Of a stretch of 64,000 bases of DNA, positions 21,039-32,398 are shown in pieces. This DNA comes from Serpula lacrymans var. lacrymans S7.9 (taxonomy: Eukaryota; Basidiomycota; Agaricomycetes; Boletales; Serpulaceae). Each line of letters opens with the position of its first letter. Within the stretch, counting starts at the first letter, position 1. The DNA is taken from NCBI RefSeq assembly GCF_000218685.1, contig NW_006763290.1, positions 2,112,871-2,176,870 on the forward strand, read 5' to 3'. The notes under the pieces are model-generated. The model worked only from the letters and a program-made list of their open reading frames with translations. It was not told the origin of the DNA and searched no databases. The translations under genes and the position numbers were made by a program.

Positions 21039-21446
21039 ATGCCAACAGAGGGCCCAGTGATGGAAGAGGAGCCAATGAATATTGCTGACAAGCTTCATAA
21101 CAACGTTGAAGAGTTTAATGGGAATGGAGATGTTAAAATAGGAGGGGCAGGTAGGGAAGTAGATGTCGGATTAGACAGAGTAAGGCAACAAATAGTAAGT
21201 TATGTGATGCACAGTATTGGTCAAAACTGGAGCTACAAAGTGTGGGTGGACAACAACAATGGAGATAAGATGGAGGATGAAGAAACTTGTGAATACAAGA
21301 CAGATGCTGATGCCAATAGTACAAACAGCAACTTTGAGATGACTGAAAATAGGGAGGGGGAGAATGGGGATACATGTTCTGAATCACTGGTATGGATCAA
21401 ACTGGCAGAGTCAATAGAGCAGCATTTATTAGTACTTGGCAAGTAG
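21039..21446 (+). CDS. Acidic hypothetical protein, 135 codons
   Basis: Starts at an ATG (MPTEGPVMEEEPMNIADKLH) and runs to TAG at 21444-21446. The protein is strongly acidic and Asn/Gly/Glu-rich (for example NNGDKMEDEETCEYKTDAD). No domain is seen. A following plus-strand stretch, 21538-21765, reads LPYVFKTEPLPSWKTVKSRV, faintly like the region upstream of Plavaka catalytic domains, but too weak to call. It could be an exon of a decayed transposon gene. Confidence 0.3.
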   Translation: MPTEGPVMEEEPMNIADKLHNNVEEFNGNGDVKIGGAGREVDVGLDRVRQQIVSYVMHSIGQNWSYKVWVDNNNGDKMEDEETCEYKTDADANSTNSNFEMTENREGENGDTCSESLVWIKLAESIEQHLLVLGK

Positions 21447-21943
21447 TGCTAAAGTTGGGTTATCATGGCACTTTAAGGACTTAGATTGGTGTCAATTTTC
21501 CAAGCGACAACTTGAGCAAAAGTAACAAACTCATCCTATGTGCTTGAGCAATGAAATATGGTTGCACTTGACTGAGAATGTTTTCAAAAGTCTGCCATAT
21601 GTTTTCAAGACAGAGCCTTTGCCAAGCTGGAAGACAGTGAAGTCCCGTGTTGCCTTTCTTGCAGGCCTGGATCTAGTGTTGTACGACTATTGTTCACAGT
21701 TTTGCTGCTGCTTTGTGGGTCCAAATGTGTCTCTGCAAAGATATCTATACTGCAAAACTTTGTGATATAATGGTAATGGACAACCTAAACAAAAATACAT
21801 CTACATATTATTAATTCCCTGGCCGGCTGGTGGGTCTGTACAGAGATAAGGACCTAGCTCAGATGCAGTCACATATATTATGGACAAGACTGTATATTGG
21901 TGGCTTCTGGGCAAATCTGTTGTGGTACATGGTAAGTAGCTAT

Positions 21944-22324
21944 CGTTACAATACACAATTTTTGGACCTTTAAATTTCATTCTCCACTTTAACTTTCTTT
22001 CGTAACATTCACACACTGTGCCATGCAGCACTTTCCATTTTGTTCAAACTCCACTTTCTCACACTGCACTGCTTTCCTTTATTCTTAGCTATAAGTCTTT
22101 CATGCAGTGGTGCTGGTCACACGGGCTGTGCCCTATGACATCATCAGCCACTGCCTTCATTAACTGTATAGTACACATGTACAAATAGTCTGTAGTAGTA
22201 TAAATACCCCAATAGATCCAGACAACAAACTTGGTCCTACCATAAGGGAGATTATCCTCTCCTCCACTCACCACTCTCTGCCTGTCTTGTTGTGCGCCAG
22301 AGTATACAAACTTTGGTTATCACA
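21944..22324 (-). mobile_element. Solo LTR of family B, copy 1
   Basis: 381 bp on the minus strand, matching the copies at 45978-46392 and 49367-49778. Shared blocks include TTTTGTTCAAACTCCACTTT, CAGCCACTGCC, TATAGTACACATGTACAAAT and CCAGAGTATACAAACTTT. The outer ends have drifted (CGTTACAATAC, GGTTATCACA) and no target duplication remains. A further partial copy of its terminal part is visible around 22500-22545. Confidence 0.8.
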
Positions 22325-24180
22325 TTAGGACTTGCTCTTATAACTCTCTTGCACTTTGTGCAAACCTGGACCACAGGGTTAAGTGGAAGTCTTTCAGTTC
22401 CTCAGTGAGTCCTCCCATTGAATACCATCAACCAACTCCCTCCTATCTTTGAGTCTACTAACCTACTACTTCATCTTTACTTCTTCTTGAGTATCTGGCT
22501 GTGTGCACGGTGCACCAGAGTCTATCAACTTTGGGGTATTGTCACACCAGCCAGGTCAGTAAAGACGCAAATACTGCAGTCACCAAAGACAAAAGTTTGT
22601 CCTGGAAGCAGTTCCACAAAGCCACTCTTAGGATGGTTGCTTCTATGCAATAGCACAGGTGGCCACACAACCACAATGATATGCATGTCAGATTCTGGTC
22701 AGGTCTCTTTTGATACACTAGCACAAAAAGTGCTACTTATATACTAATTGCAGCAATGCAGTAGATGATACTGTCATATTTGTGCCATAGGCCAGGAAAT
22801 TGAAACCTCCAAACAGTCAGAAACTCCCACATCTGAACTCCCAAATCTTTAATCTTCCTGGAATTATGCTCCTCATATTCTGCAAAATTCAGAATGAAGG
22901 GCATATATTTACAGTACAGATGGCTGATCATGAAATTACATAGATGAGAAGAAAAATGAGCATATGTGTATGATGAGTGATATACAAAACCATGGCCATA
23001 GTAAGATGAATTTAGACAGTCACATGTACAGCATCAGAATGAATAATGATAACAACAATGTTCCAGATGCCTGGAGGAAGCAAGGAAACCATCCAAGCCA
23101 AGCCAACCACCATTAGAGACAGCCACTGTTTGTAACGACTTTTCCTCATTGTATCTGGGCTGTATAGCTGCCAAAACAGACACTGGTTGAGGCTTAATCA
23201 CTGTGGCTGATTGGGATACATCAGCATCAACATCAGCATCACTGGGGTGTGTGGTACTATTGATCAACTGGGGTATATTGGTGGTTTGTGTTTGGGTGGG
23301 CATGTTTGGGGTTTGCGGATGTAAGTACTGGTGAGAACCTGGTAAAGGGACTTAAGAAGGGTATTCTTGGTCATCCAAACTATGAACAACATCAATTATC
23401 TACCCATTCATATTCAGAGACACTCATCTTGTTTTGTTGCAGATTTTCCATTCAGAGGTCAGTGCAAGGATTGTTAAATGTAGGATTGTTGGCAGCAATT
23501 TCTTTGACAAACTGTAAGGCACAATGGAAAAAAACTTAGAGGGTACCGTGTTCCGGAGGCACAACAGTCAAAGGCATGGCAGAGCTGTAACAAACACAGT
23601 CAGCATGTAAAAAATGAGAGTCATTTGGAATGCACTTACAATAGTGAGAATGTATGCATACACAGCTAGCAGAATACATCTGGCAGACCTCAAATCCAGT
23701 AGACTAAATACTTAATCTGCTCATCCATTAACAAGGATTATCCAAATGGCCTCCTCAAAAGTCGGATGCTGCAGTAAAGCAACTATATTGCCCTAAAAGT
23801 AGTAATGAGTCGATGAACTACGGAGATTTTCAAGGAGACATACCTCCTCATCTAATACGTGAGCAAAGCTGAAACCTTGTAAGCCAGTGCAAAGATGCCA
23901 AACCATTGCCATGATCTCCAATACACCACGACACCTGGAGTTTTCAGACTAGAAGAGGTCATACAAAGCCTGACCAACATGTACATTGTTGTTTGCCCTT
24001 TTTTTCCCTTTGTCTTTTGTATGTGCAACCTCTTCCACAATAGGGGCCAGGCGTGTTTGGTCACCTGTTCTCAGGCTTTGAGGTTTGCCCTTGAAGATAG
24101 TATGCATATGACATGGCATCTGATCTTTCCAATCAACGTCCTGCATTCTCCGATGCTCTACTGAAATCCCTACATCCAAT
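22325..24180. other. No confident gene; decayed minus-strand coding traces
   Basis: Around 24179-23949 the minus strand reads EHRRMQDVDWKDQMPCHMHT followed by VEEVAHTKDKGKKRANNNVH, then after a stop SRCRGVLEIMAMVWHL. These read like protein but I do not recognise them. They may be 3' flanking sequence or captured DNA of the neighbouring helicase remnant. The rest (22330-23900) shows only short frames. Confidence 0.35.
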
Positions 24181-24184
24181 TTCT

Positions 24185-24534
24185 CTGCGTATTTATTGCT
24201 CGTTTGCTGCGGAAGTTGCTGAAATCAGAGAACGCATATGCGGGAACCAAAGGAAGCTGCAAGCGGTTCACTTATAGCTGGTTCCCTATATCTTGAGTTT
24301 GGTATAGCAAATGTGAAGTTGACGGTAATATAAGCTTGGTGAGTATTTCAGCAATTGTAATGTTCCTTGAGAGCTGTTGACAATGTTTGCACCTATAGCA
24401 ACATTTTCCAAAGTGTCATTTGATTGTGACGATGAGATCTTCCACATGAGTCTGGTAGATTGCCTTTTTAATGATGGAATCAAGGGGAGAGACGCTTGTT
24501 GCACTAAGATGTGTAAGTCTAAGTTGCTTTCCAA
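24185..24534 (-). pseudogene. Helitron helicase remnant (second copy)
   Basis: The minus strand reads NDTLENVAIGANIVNSSQGT (24427-24368), a degenerate counterpart of the segment ENIAIDAHVVNGAEGILHSV in the main Helitron helicase at 25056-24997. After a frameshift, VNRLQLPLVPAYAFSDF (about 24265-24215) corresponds to the segment RAQLPLLPAYTFTDYKVQG of the main copy. It is cut off just before the last helicase motif. This is therefore the C-terminal part of a different, older Helitron lying immediately downstream of the intact-looking one. Confidence 0.75.
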
Positions 24535-24628
24535 TTAGCCAAAATGCATGACTTATATTGTACTCCAGATGAGTGATTTCATCCAAGTGGTTAATATGTG
24601 AGTACTCATTTCAAAACTCCCCTGAGAG

Positions 24629-27600
24629 TCATTTGTTCACTTTATCGGGATTGAACCAGCGTATGATGGCCACACTTGCAAGTGATTTGGCCCTTGACAA
24701 CATTACATACACGCTCAGAAGAGTTCTGCAGGTAGCGAGGTCAACAATAACTTTGGTGAGTGATCGACCCTGTACTTTGTAATCGGTAAAAGTGTATGCA
24801 GGCAGAAGGGGCAATTGGGCGCGAGAGACATTGAGTTGTACATCAAATTTCTCGTTGTGCTAGCTGAAACGAGAAGTAGATGGGAGCACAGGAACAAGGT
24901 CAGGTGGTAGGGAAGGAGCATGGAGGTTGGAACCCGGTACGTGAATGTATGCGCATTCTGCAATTCTGTAGCCTTCATCAGATGTTGAAAATTTGACGGA
25001 GTGCAGAATGCCTTCAGCTCCATTGACTACATGAGCATCTATCGCAATGTTTTCCATGATGGTGACTTTCATGCCTGGCACAAGTGGTAGAAGACCAAGA
25101 CAATCCTTGGTTGTATTTAAAGGTACTCGCCATGTCTCACGTTGAAGACGTCGAGGTAGAGGCAAGCGGCCTACTCAATCTTTGGAGTGTTACAACATGA
25201 ACGGTTGGCCAGAATCACTTGCAAATCTTTGTGCAAGTTTGTAATTGAAGGCATCCCTTGTTTTTTTTTCAGATACTACTATAGGCGCATCCTTGAAATC
25301 AGCTAAAGATTGAACATCCATATCACGAATCAAACGCAATAGAAGGGCGTTGTAGTCAGATTGATCGTAATTACCACCTGTGCCATACTGTTGAGCACTC
25401 ATTGGGTCATTCCCATTCCAAGCCAGACCACTCCGTATTCTTGCTAAAAGGTTCACAAATTCAGGGTCGGTTGCCGCTCTCCAGTTTTTGCGGAGAATGA
25501 CGACTTGTTTGACTTGCCTCCATAACAACGCCCCATGCAGGGCACTCTGACCGTCGATGGTTTGTGCAGTATTGGGAGTTATCTGGTTGACAAGGCTGTG
25601 ACAAAACAAGGATTTCTCTTTGACAGGTCACAGTTGTCCAAAGTCGCCAGTGAATATCATGTTAACGCCTCCAAAAGGTTTACAAGCATTCAGGTGGTCC
25701 CATGCCTTTGCTTGGCTCATCCGGTGAGATATTTGGCTCAAAAGTTTGGCGGATATCATTGAAATCTCATCAATGACTAGGTATTTAATGTTCCTCCAGA
25801 TGTCCTCAAAGACTTGTCTCTTTGATTGCCACTTGGTCTGGGGCAGAAATGTCAAGGCATGAATTGTATACCCTTCAATGAGAACCGCCGTGCATCCTGT
25901 GGGGGCACTGAGCAGCAAGCTCTCTCATCATGGCCTGTACGGCGGAAAAACTCCACAATTGCTTTGATAATATGGCTTTTCCCAGCACCGCCCACACCCG
26001 CAATGTAGAGTAGTAATTGTTTGGGAGACTCTGATATGCTGTGCTGGCATACAATGGACAATGCACGCTCTTGTTCTTCATTGCCTGTGATCCCCATATC
26101 ATTCATAACGTTGTTCAGGTGTGTAGAGCCTGATATATGTGGGTCTCTATCAAAATTGTTGACATATTCAATGTTCACTTGCTCGCCAAGTGTGTCAAAG
26201 GACACATGAGGAGGCAGGTCAACACGTTGTCTGCGAAAGGGACATTGAACATTATCAGGTTCCAAGCGATTGCAGGTGGGACACTTCCGTTTGCGGTGCA
26301 CAGTCATTAAATCACCATGCATCCAGATTTCTGCAAAGTCTGCGCCAGCAACCTGGGAGCTCTTGCCATGTGGAGGTGCAAGAAATCCCGGTATGTTGTC
26401 AAGTAAGCCTACTCTCTGTGCAGCTAAAATTGCATCATTCACGTTTGCGTTTACGATGTCAGGTTCAAAAAGATCATCCTCTGCTTGTGCTTTGTCATCA
26501 GAGCTATCTGGTCCGTCAACGTCATCTGACATTCCAATGGCAAGTGCCTGAAGATCAGTTGATGTGTGCCCGGAGACATCACCATGTAACAATGAATTAG
26601 TTGGTTTTGCACATTTTTCCAACTCAAAATGATCACGAGCATCTCTGCATTCATTTTCAATGTCCATGTTGCGGATAAGCAGTCTGTCTTCTGCCCCAAA
26701 AGGATACACTTTGTATGCTTCACACCATGTTTGATTCTCATTTTTAAGATCTGTGGCCAGCCTCCAAGGTTTAAACAAACAGAGCATAACCTGGTAATAT
26801 ACAGTATTACTTTCTTCATCACTAACTGAATAGCGGGGAAGTCTGGGACCAAGTAGCAAGGGCACCAAAGGTACGTCGCAAACCCTTAACATATGAGTTG
26901 TCAGTTGTGGATGTGATGGATGCCAAGCACCTCTGTCATTTGCAGGGCGACCTCATCGCACTCGTTCACTGTTTTCAGCACCATCTTGTCCATCATCCGC
27001 GTCAAGCCCTATTCTGCAATTTTCACTGTTGATTGTAACTTTGCTTGTAATCTCAGTAAAGTGCTACAGTGACATAGACGCAAAAGGTTTGTCAATAGGC
27101 CACAAAGTATAATCCAAAAAATCACTGGCAATTGAAGGAAGACCATCTACAAAAGTTAATTGCAGGTTATCATTGCTTTCGTACGTATTTGCATGGAAAT
27201 CTGTTTCAGGAAGTTAGTCAACATTGTTATCAACATCCAGCTCATTTTCAGGTTCAGTCAGATTGCCATCATCTTCAAGTTGGACGGAATGAGAGCTGAT
27301 ATCATCCTGCACCGAAGCATTAAAGTGATTCACTATATATTTATCGGATTGTTGCCATTTGATCATTTTGAATTTATGACTCGTGTAGTGGTCACTGCCG
27401 CCCACCAAGTAACCCATCACTTGTTGGTGGGACAATTCCTGTCTAGCCATAATGGTGTTAACTGTTTTGGTAAACAAACTCTTGTTGACTGTGCTAGCAG
27501 CGGGCTGTAGACCCTGAAATTTTTTATTGTTTTGTTGAATGGCATACAACACAGCCGCCAAACCAACGTGAGTGGCCAAAGAGCTTTTCATTATGTAGTC

Positions 27601-30444
27601 AGTCACATAATAGACGAGAGCTTTAGCAGCTTCTCTAGAGCCAATGAACTTAATGTCCATATTGCAACAAAACAAGAATAACATAAGATCAGTGAAATTG
27701 TTGATACGGGGATGCAAGCATCTAAGCAAAATGGACTGAGTTTCTTCGTCTAAGTCAGTTAGAGCTCGCGTACTGCCATCAATCCACATACGGCAATGTT
27801 GATCATCACGAGGTTCACCAGGTTTCAAGTGTTTCCAACATGTATCAGTATGTTCATGCCAATTGCACTCAATTGCTAGATCTCGGACGGTTTGGCGGAA
27901 AGCAAGTGCAAAGTCCTCATTTGTCATGTTTACAGATTTCGGTTCGTCATTCAGGCAAGGGTCTGCAACGTGAGCATCACGAGGAGGTCTATGCAGAGCC
28001 TCACCTGGGGTCTCGGTATGAAGAACCTCCTCTCCAGGGAGATGACTATGGATGATAGATTCCAACCAGGTAAACATCAAAGTCTTGAACCCATCACCTG
28101 CTGACATATGGTCACGCAAGTCTTGGGGAGCTGGATTTCCTTTCAACCACAGCAACATGTGGCAATGAAGGGAACCACGGCCTTGCGCCTCAACCACCCC
28201 ATAGTGAGCGAGACATGTACCAAAAAGGCCAGCACCACGACCATATCTTATGACAATGGACAAGAACACTTTAATGAGTGTGTCAAAAAAGATCGCAGCA
28301 GGGCCGGGGTTATTGGCCACAAAAATTCCACGCTCAAAAGCAGTCATGTCTGCCCATTGTTCAGGAGTCAGGCCAGCTACAACACCAAGCAAAGGATTAA
28401 AGATATCAGCCGGGTTTGACATCAGAAACAAGGCTGGGGTGCAAAAATGCTTTATCAATGAATGTATTTCATTACGACGACACAATTTGTACCCAAAACT
28501 ACCCTTCAGGTCTTTAGCTGCATGTTTCAAACACTGGAGCAACTTCAAGGCTTGTTTCTGTTGCCAGTTAGAGGGCTGTGTGTTTGGATTACGCTCCCAG
28601 GCAGCAATCATGTTAGTGAGCAGTGGCCCGACAGATTGCATTTTGTCCAAGATGGAATTGCGCTCACGTTGGGTGATAGTGAATGAAGTGTTCTTGTTCA
28701 CTTCAGCCTTTTGTATAATGTTCCAGCAAACATATGCAAAATGTGGATCTTTTTGGAAAGGAGATTCATGCTGTCTCAACAAATTTCTCACTTGCCTCTC
28801 GAAAGATATCCGTTGGTTAGGTCTGCGGTTTGGCTCATTGAAACCACCAATGCCCCATGGGTCCAAATTTGAAAACAAGTAAGTGAGCAGCCCAGGATCT
28901 TGGTTGTTTATGAAGTGGGAACCACTTTGCATTTTCAGAAACTGCCCACCATCAATAACACGGGCCAAAGCTTTGGCTTTCATAACTTTCAAATTACGAG
29001 GGGTGTAGTCACCAGATGTATAACCAATAGCGTCCATCACGAGAGGATCCATGGCAGGATTTGTAGTCAAGGTAAGTTCAGTCCCATCCATGATGTCAGG
29101 GTGCATGTCTCGTTGAGCAGTATAATTGGCTGTCGTGGCATCTGCACCTTGGTCAGAATCCAACTGACAGATCTCCACAGCAATGGGAACAGCTTCTACA
29201 ACACTGTTCTCGACTTCAGGGTACAGATCGTCAAGGTTACCTTCACTAAAAGACACGCCTGCAATTTTATACCAAACATTGTTTGCCACTAAAAACTCAA
29301 TCAAACGATGAACCCGCCTTTTTGAAACAAAAACAGGCCAAAGAACAGCAACATTTTCACGAGTTGGTTTAACATTCCATCCTACAAACAAAGCGCACAT
29401 TGTGTTGGCAATCTCTGCACCATCAGGGGGTAAAACAGTTCGCAAATGAACAGAGTCTTGAGGCATTACAGCAACATTGCCTCGGATATATTTTTGCGAC
29501 AAACACATATTCGAGCCATACAGGGGGCTATCTTTCTTGTGGGCAAAAAGGTGTGACAACTTGGTGGCGGAAGCACGAGAGACCAATGAAGTATCATAAA
29601 GAGTCGCATTATCCCAATCTGCCGATACAAGCAGCGGTAACTCAGGAATAGCATAATACTGGAAATTCGCAATGGCATCCAAAGGCTGCTTCTGATAATT
29701 CACCAGGGAATGATGACATGAATGACAAAGTTCGAGATGACCAAGATGTGTAACATCTTTGAGGGCTCTGATATCAAGAAAGGCACGGTGATACAATTGA
29801 AAGTCATAAGTGGTGGGATGTGTTGCACGTGGCAGACAAGGATTTTGTAGCAACTCGAGATATATAGAGGAGGCATGTACCCTCAAGAGAGAAGCTCGTA
29901 CATTGCTGTGCGAACATACTGCACAAGGAAAATGTTCCTGCTGCTCGAATCCCATCTGATCTTGCCACTCTTCGATAATAAGCTTACGCAAATCATCGGA
30001 AGCGAGCTGTGGAAAAGAGTCGTCTTCAGCTGTTTGAGGTATGTGGCGCTGGTGACGTCTGGATTCTCGCAAGGAACAAAGTTGTGAGGCACGCTCATTT
30101 GCAGGATCAACAGGATCCGCAGGTAGTTCATGTTAAATGGACGGTGGATATAGAGTTCGATCTCTCCGTAACGCTTCAAAAAGAAATTGCCAAGGTAAAC
30201 ACTGCAAATGGCAAACATGATTTTGTAAATCCCAAAATATCCATTGTTTCTTGTCACTGGACCGGAAAGTAATGCCATGTGTTGCAGCAATAGTACGAAG
30301 GTCTGCAACCCTTAAAAATTCATGGAATGATTCATAAAATGTATTCCAATCAGGGAAAATGACAGCAACTAATCGGCCATCGGGCCAAAGGTCACGAGAG
30401 TGAATGATTTGTTGTGCAAGAAGCACATCATGGAACTTGAACAT
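24629..30444 (-). pseudogene. Helitron Rep-helicase, with one frameshift and several stops
   Basis: From ATG 30444 (MFKFHDVLLAQQIIHSRDLW) one frame runs to about 25900, interrupted only by stops at about 30135, 27214-27216, 27070 and 26950. The Rep nuclease has the HUH motif (GRGSLHCHMLLWL, 28180-28145) and the two-tyrosine motif (YYVTDYIMK, near 27610-27585). The helicase follows: Walker A GVGGAGKSH (about 25998-25970), then after a frameshift near 25900 the DEISM box (about 25775), GDFGQL and the terminal motif YVMLSRAKSL. The stop at 25626-25628 and two more between 25190 and 24815 lie in the second frame. The length (about 1,900 codons) and order are as expected for fungal Helitrons. Nuclease and helicase residues look preserved, so decay is recent. 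Confidence 0.9.
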
Positions 30445-30813
30445 TTGTCTCAATCAATAGGCACTCATATAGGAGCAGCCATCATCCGTGAAGGACACAG
30501 GATCATCACTTACCAACACAGGAAGGACAACCGTTGGGGCAGGTTGGGAAACCAAGGGGGGAGACATCAGTGATAAGAACGAGAGCTGGAAACAAATATA
30601 TACTGGCAGGTGGTGCTGGTTCATCACCTATTACAGACTGAGTTGCTCCCATTGCAGAGGGTGGAAGAAAAGCGAGAGGGAAAAGATAAAAGATGAGAGC
30701 GACAAGATGGAAGATCAAATTAGCAATGCTACAAGGAATGATACGGATTAGTAATGATGTCGCAGTCAGACCGACATCCGCCCAAAACGCTCGCGACAAT
30801 TGAATTCTGGAAA

Positions 30814-30846
30814 CCTGGATCCTACGGGTCCAGGAAAAAGGGCTAA
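30814..30846 (+). other. Strong hairpin followed by CTAA (Helitron-terminus-like)
   Basis: CCTGGATCC and GGGTCCAGG pair over 9 bp around a 3-base loop (TAC). Eight bases later comes CTAA followed by T, the layout of a Helitron 3' end on the plus strand. The Rep-helicase gene nearby is on the minus strand, so this either ends another element or is a 5' structural feature. Confidence 0.45.
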
Positions 30847-30960
30847 TAAATCATTCAGTATTAATTAATTATGTAGCCTGTATTAGTAAAATAGTAGTCT
30901 GTGTCCCTGATACTCACAAAATAAGAATAATGATTTATGTAGTGGATAAATGTGATGTGT

Positions 30961-31028
30961 GGCTATAGGTTGCTTAGTCACCCAAGAGCTGACTAGCAGG
31001 TTGAGAGTTCAAATCCTGTCTGTGTTGA
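30961..31028 (+). other. tRNA-like head of the SINE-like arm
   Basis: GGCTATAGGTTGCTTAGTC has a box-A-like core, and GAGAGTTCAAATCC is a good box B about 40 bases later. The acceptor stem is poor (5' GGCTATA, 3' CTGTGTTGA). The right arm of the inverted repeat lacks the box A part. Confidence 0.4.
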
Positions 31029-31633
31029 TTTTTTTTAATCAGCCACACAATTTCCAACATCTATAAGAGCATTTACAGAGCTATATGAGGCTCTATAGAT
31101 GACAGAGGTTTCATAACAGGTTTGACCACTATAACAGCTTTATGAGTACTTATAGTGCTATAGAGCTCTATATAGCTACCCCCATTTTTCCTGATGGATA
31201 CGATATCAAAGCCATTGGAAAGGACAACGTAACACTAGAACTCCAAATGATAAAATGTTCACAAAAGTCACTCTAAAGAACGCATTATATGTACCCAAAA
31301 TGACTCAAACCCTTGTTGCCGCTGGACAAATTGACAAGTCAGGAATGTTAATCCTGCTGGATGATGGTGTCTGCACCATCACAGAACACAACAAAAGGAC
31401 AATAGTGAAAATTCCCATTCTCAGAGGCTTCATCAGGAAAAATGGGGGTAGCTATATAGAACTCTATAGCACTATAAGTACTCATAAAGCTGTTATAGTG
31501 GTCAAACCTGTTATAGAACCTCTGCCATCTATAGAGCCTCATATAGCTCTATAAATGCTCTTATAGATGTTGGAAATTGTTGTGTGGCTGATAAAAAAAA
31601 TTAACACAGACAGGATTTAAACTCTCAACCTGC
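30996..31633. repeat. Long inverted repeat (~200-bp arms) around a copia fragment
   Basis: Left arm 30996-31196 and right arm 31431-31633 are about 95% identical in inverse orientation. Shared blocks include GCAGGTTGAGAGT at the outer ends, CACTATAACAGCTTTATGAG in the middle and CCCCCATTTTTCCTGATG at the inner ends. The outer ~35 bp of each arm look like the 3' half of a tRNA with a box B (GTTCAAATC), followed by a poly-T run. The loop (31197-31430) is copia sequence. Two SINE-like copies inserted in opposite orientation, or a fold-back element, would both fit. Confidence 0.85.
31197..31430 (+). pseudogene. Copia pol fragment (region between protease and integrase)
   Basis: The plus strand reads YDIKAIGKDNVTLELQM, then VTLKNALYVPKMTQTLVAAG and IDKSGMLILLDDGVCTITE. 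This is the conserved stretch between the aspartic protease and the integrase zinc finger of Ty1/copia elements. The same region is present in the copia at 62704 (LKNTLYCLNMASILISASQI). A frameshift lies near 31255. The fragment is enclosed exactly by the inverted arms 30996-31196 and 31431-31633. Confidence 0.8.
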
Positions 31634-31757
31634 AAGGCAAGCTAGTTGCAAATGGAAGTTAGAAAGGCTTTTTGTGTTAGTAAGAACATGGTGCTTTTTG
31701 AGCCTTTTGTTTGCCTGTATGCAATAATGTGGTGGTCGGAGGATGGGTTGTTGATTA

Positions 31758-32330
31758 TTATGTGATTGGTCCAGGTGAACTGGGGTTCTTCACTAGGTCC
31801 ATTGATGATACATCTTCTCCTTCTGGCGCTGATTTGGTTCTGGGTAGTTTGAAGATGGTTAATGTAAGTCCGTTATGGTCTGTCTCACTGCAAACAAGTG
31901 CTATGGATGGGTGAGTAGTAGGGCTGTAAGACAATAGTGATGTGGTTGTGAATTTGCCCTGACGGGAGGCTGCATAAAAGGTGGTGGTTAAGCATGCAAA
32001 AACAGCAGCTGAGAGTGGGTTGGAGAGGTCAAGGCATTCACGTATCAATACTATCATGTAGATGGTTAATGGTAGACAGGGTGGTTTTTTCAAACATGCC
32101 GGGGTTAGATTTGTTGCTGTTGCCATCAGTGCTGTAAGTCTATCCTCATTGATACTCCAAGGTAGGTTATTGAGTAGGTGCCAGGCTCAAATGCCATCTA
32201 TATAATTGTTTATTGTTTTGTAGGAGTGGGTTCCAGCCATGTTTGCAATGAATATATTTCAAGGAGATTAACACTGGCAGGTGCTCTGTCAGTTTTGGAT
32301 ATTGAATGTAAGTTACAGAAGGTGTGGAAT
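31758..32330 (-). pseudogene. Tyrosine-recombinase-like protein relic
   Basis: On the minus strand, after a decayed N-terminal part (32330-32130), one frame from 32126 reads KKPPCLPLTIYMIVLIRECL, LDLSNPLSAAVFACLTTTFY, then AASRQGKFTT and LTLTIFKLPRTKSAPEGEDV. This matches the layout of the phage-integrase/tyrosine-recombinase fold found in many basidiomycete mobile genes, with the first catalytic Arg in the ARxGE-type motif (here SRQGK, the Glu lost). The part with the His-x-x-Arg and catalytic Tyr is missing, since the sequence ends near 31758. Identification is from memory of the family pattern. Confidence 0.6.
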
Positions 32331-32398
32331 ATCAGAAGGCCTGATCCATAGACCTCCTATGTTAATGGTGCCCATGCATTTATCATGACTTGATGAGT

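Larger units (their letters stand above)
24629..30846 (-). mobile_element. Autonomous-type Helitron (rolling-circle transposon), decayed
   Basis: The minus strand encodes a Rep HUH nuclease fused to a PIF1-type helicase (30444 to 24629), the hallmark gene of Helitrons. The downstream limit is set only by the end of the helicase frame. The upstream limit is a candidate terminus: a 9-bp hairpin at 30814-30834 followed by CTAA. In Helitrons such a hairpin plus CTRR normally marks the 3' end, but here it would be at the 5' side of the gene, so the terminus assignment is uncertain. An upstream minus frame (30799-30506, ending TCPNGCPSCV before a GTAAGT donor) may be a first exon. Confidence 0.75.

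Noticed and set aside
23288..23539. Plus-strand gene of 83 codons
   Set aside because: No recognisable features, no conserved-looking composition, and it overlaps other short frames on both strands.
30506..30799. First exon of the Helitron gene (97 codons ending CPNGCPSCV before GTAAGT)
   Set aside because: The donor looks good, but neither nearby AG acceptor gives the correct phase into the main frame, and there is no ATG at the 5' end. Mentioned only as a possibility.
31255..31554. A 99-codon gene
   Set aside because: Its first half is the copia fragment and its second half is the inverted-repeat arm read through, so it is an artefact of the junction.
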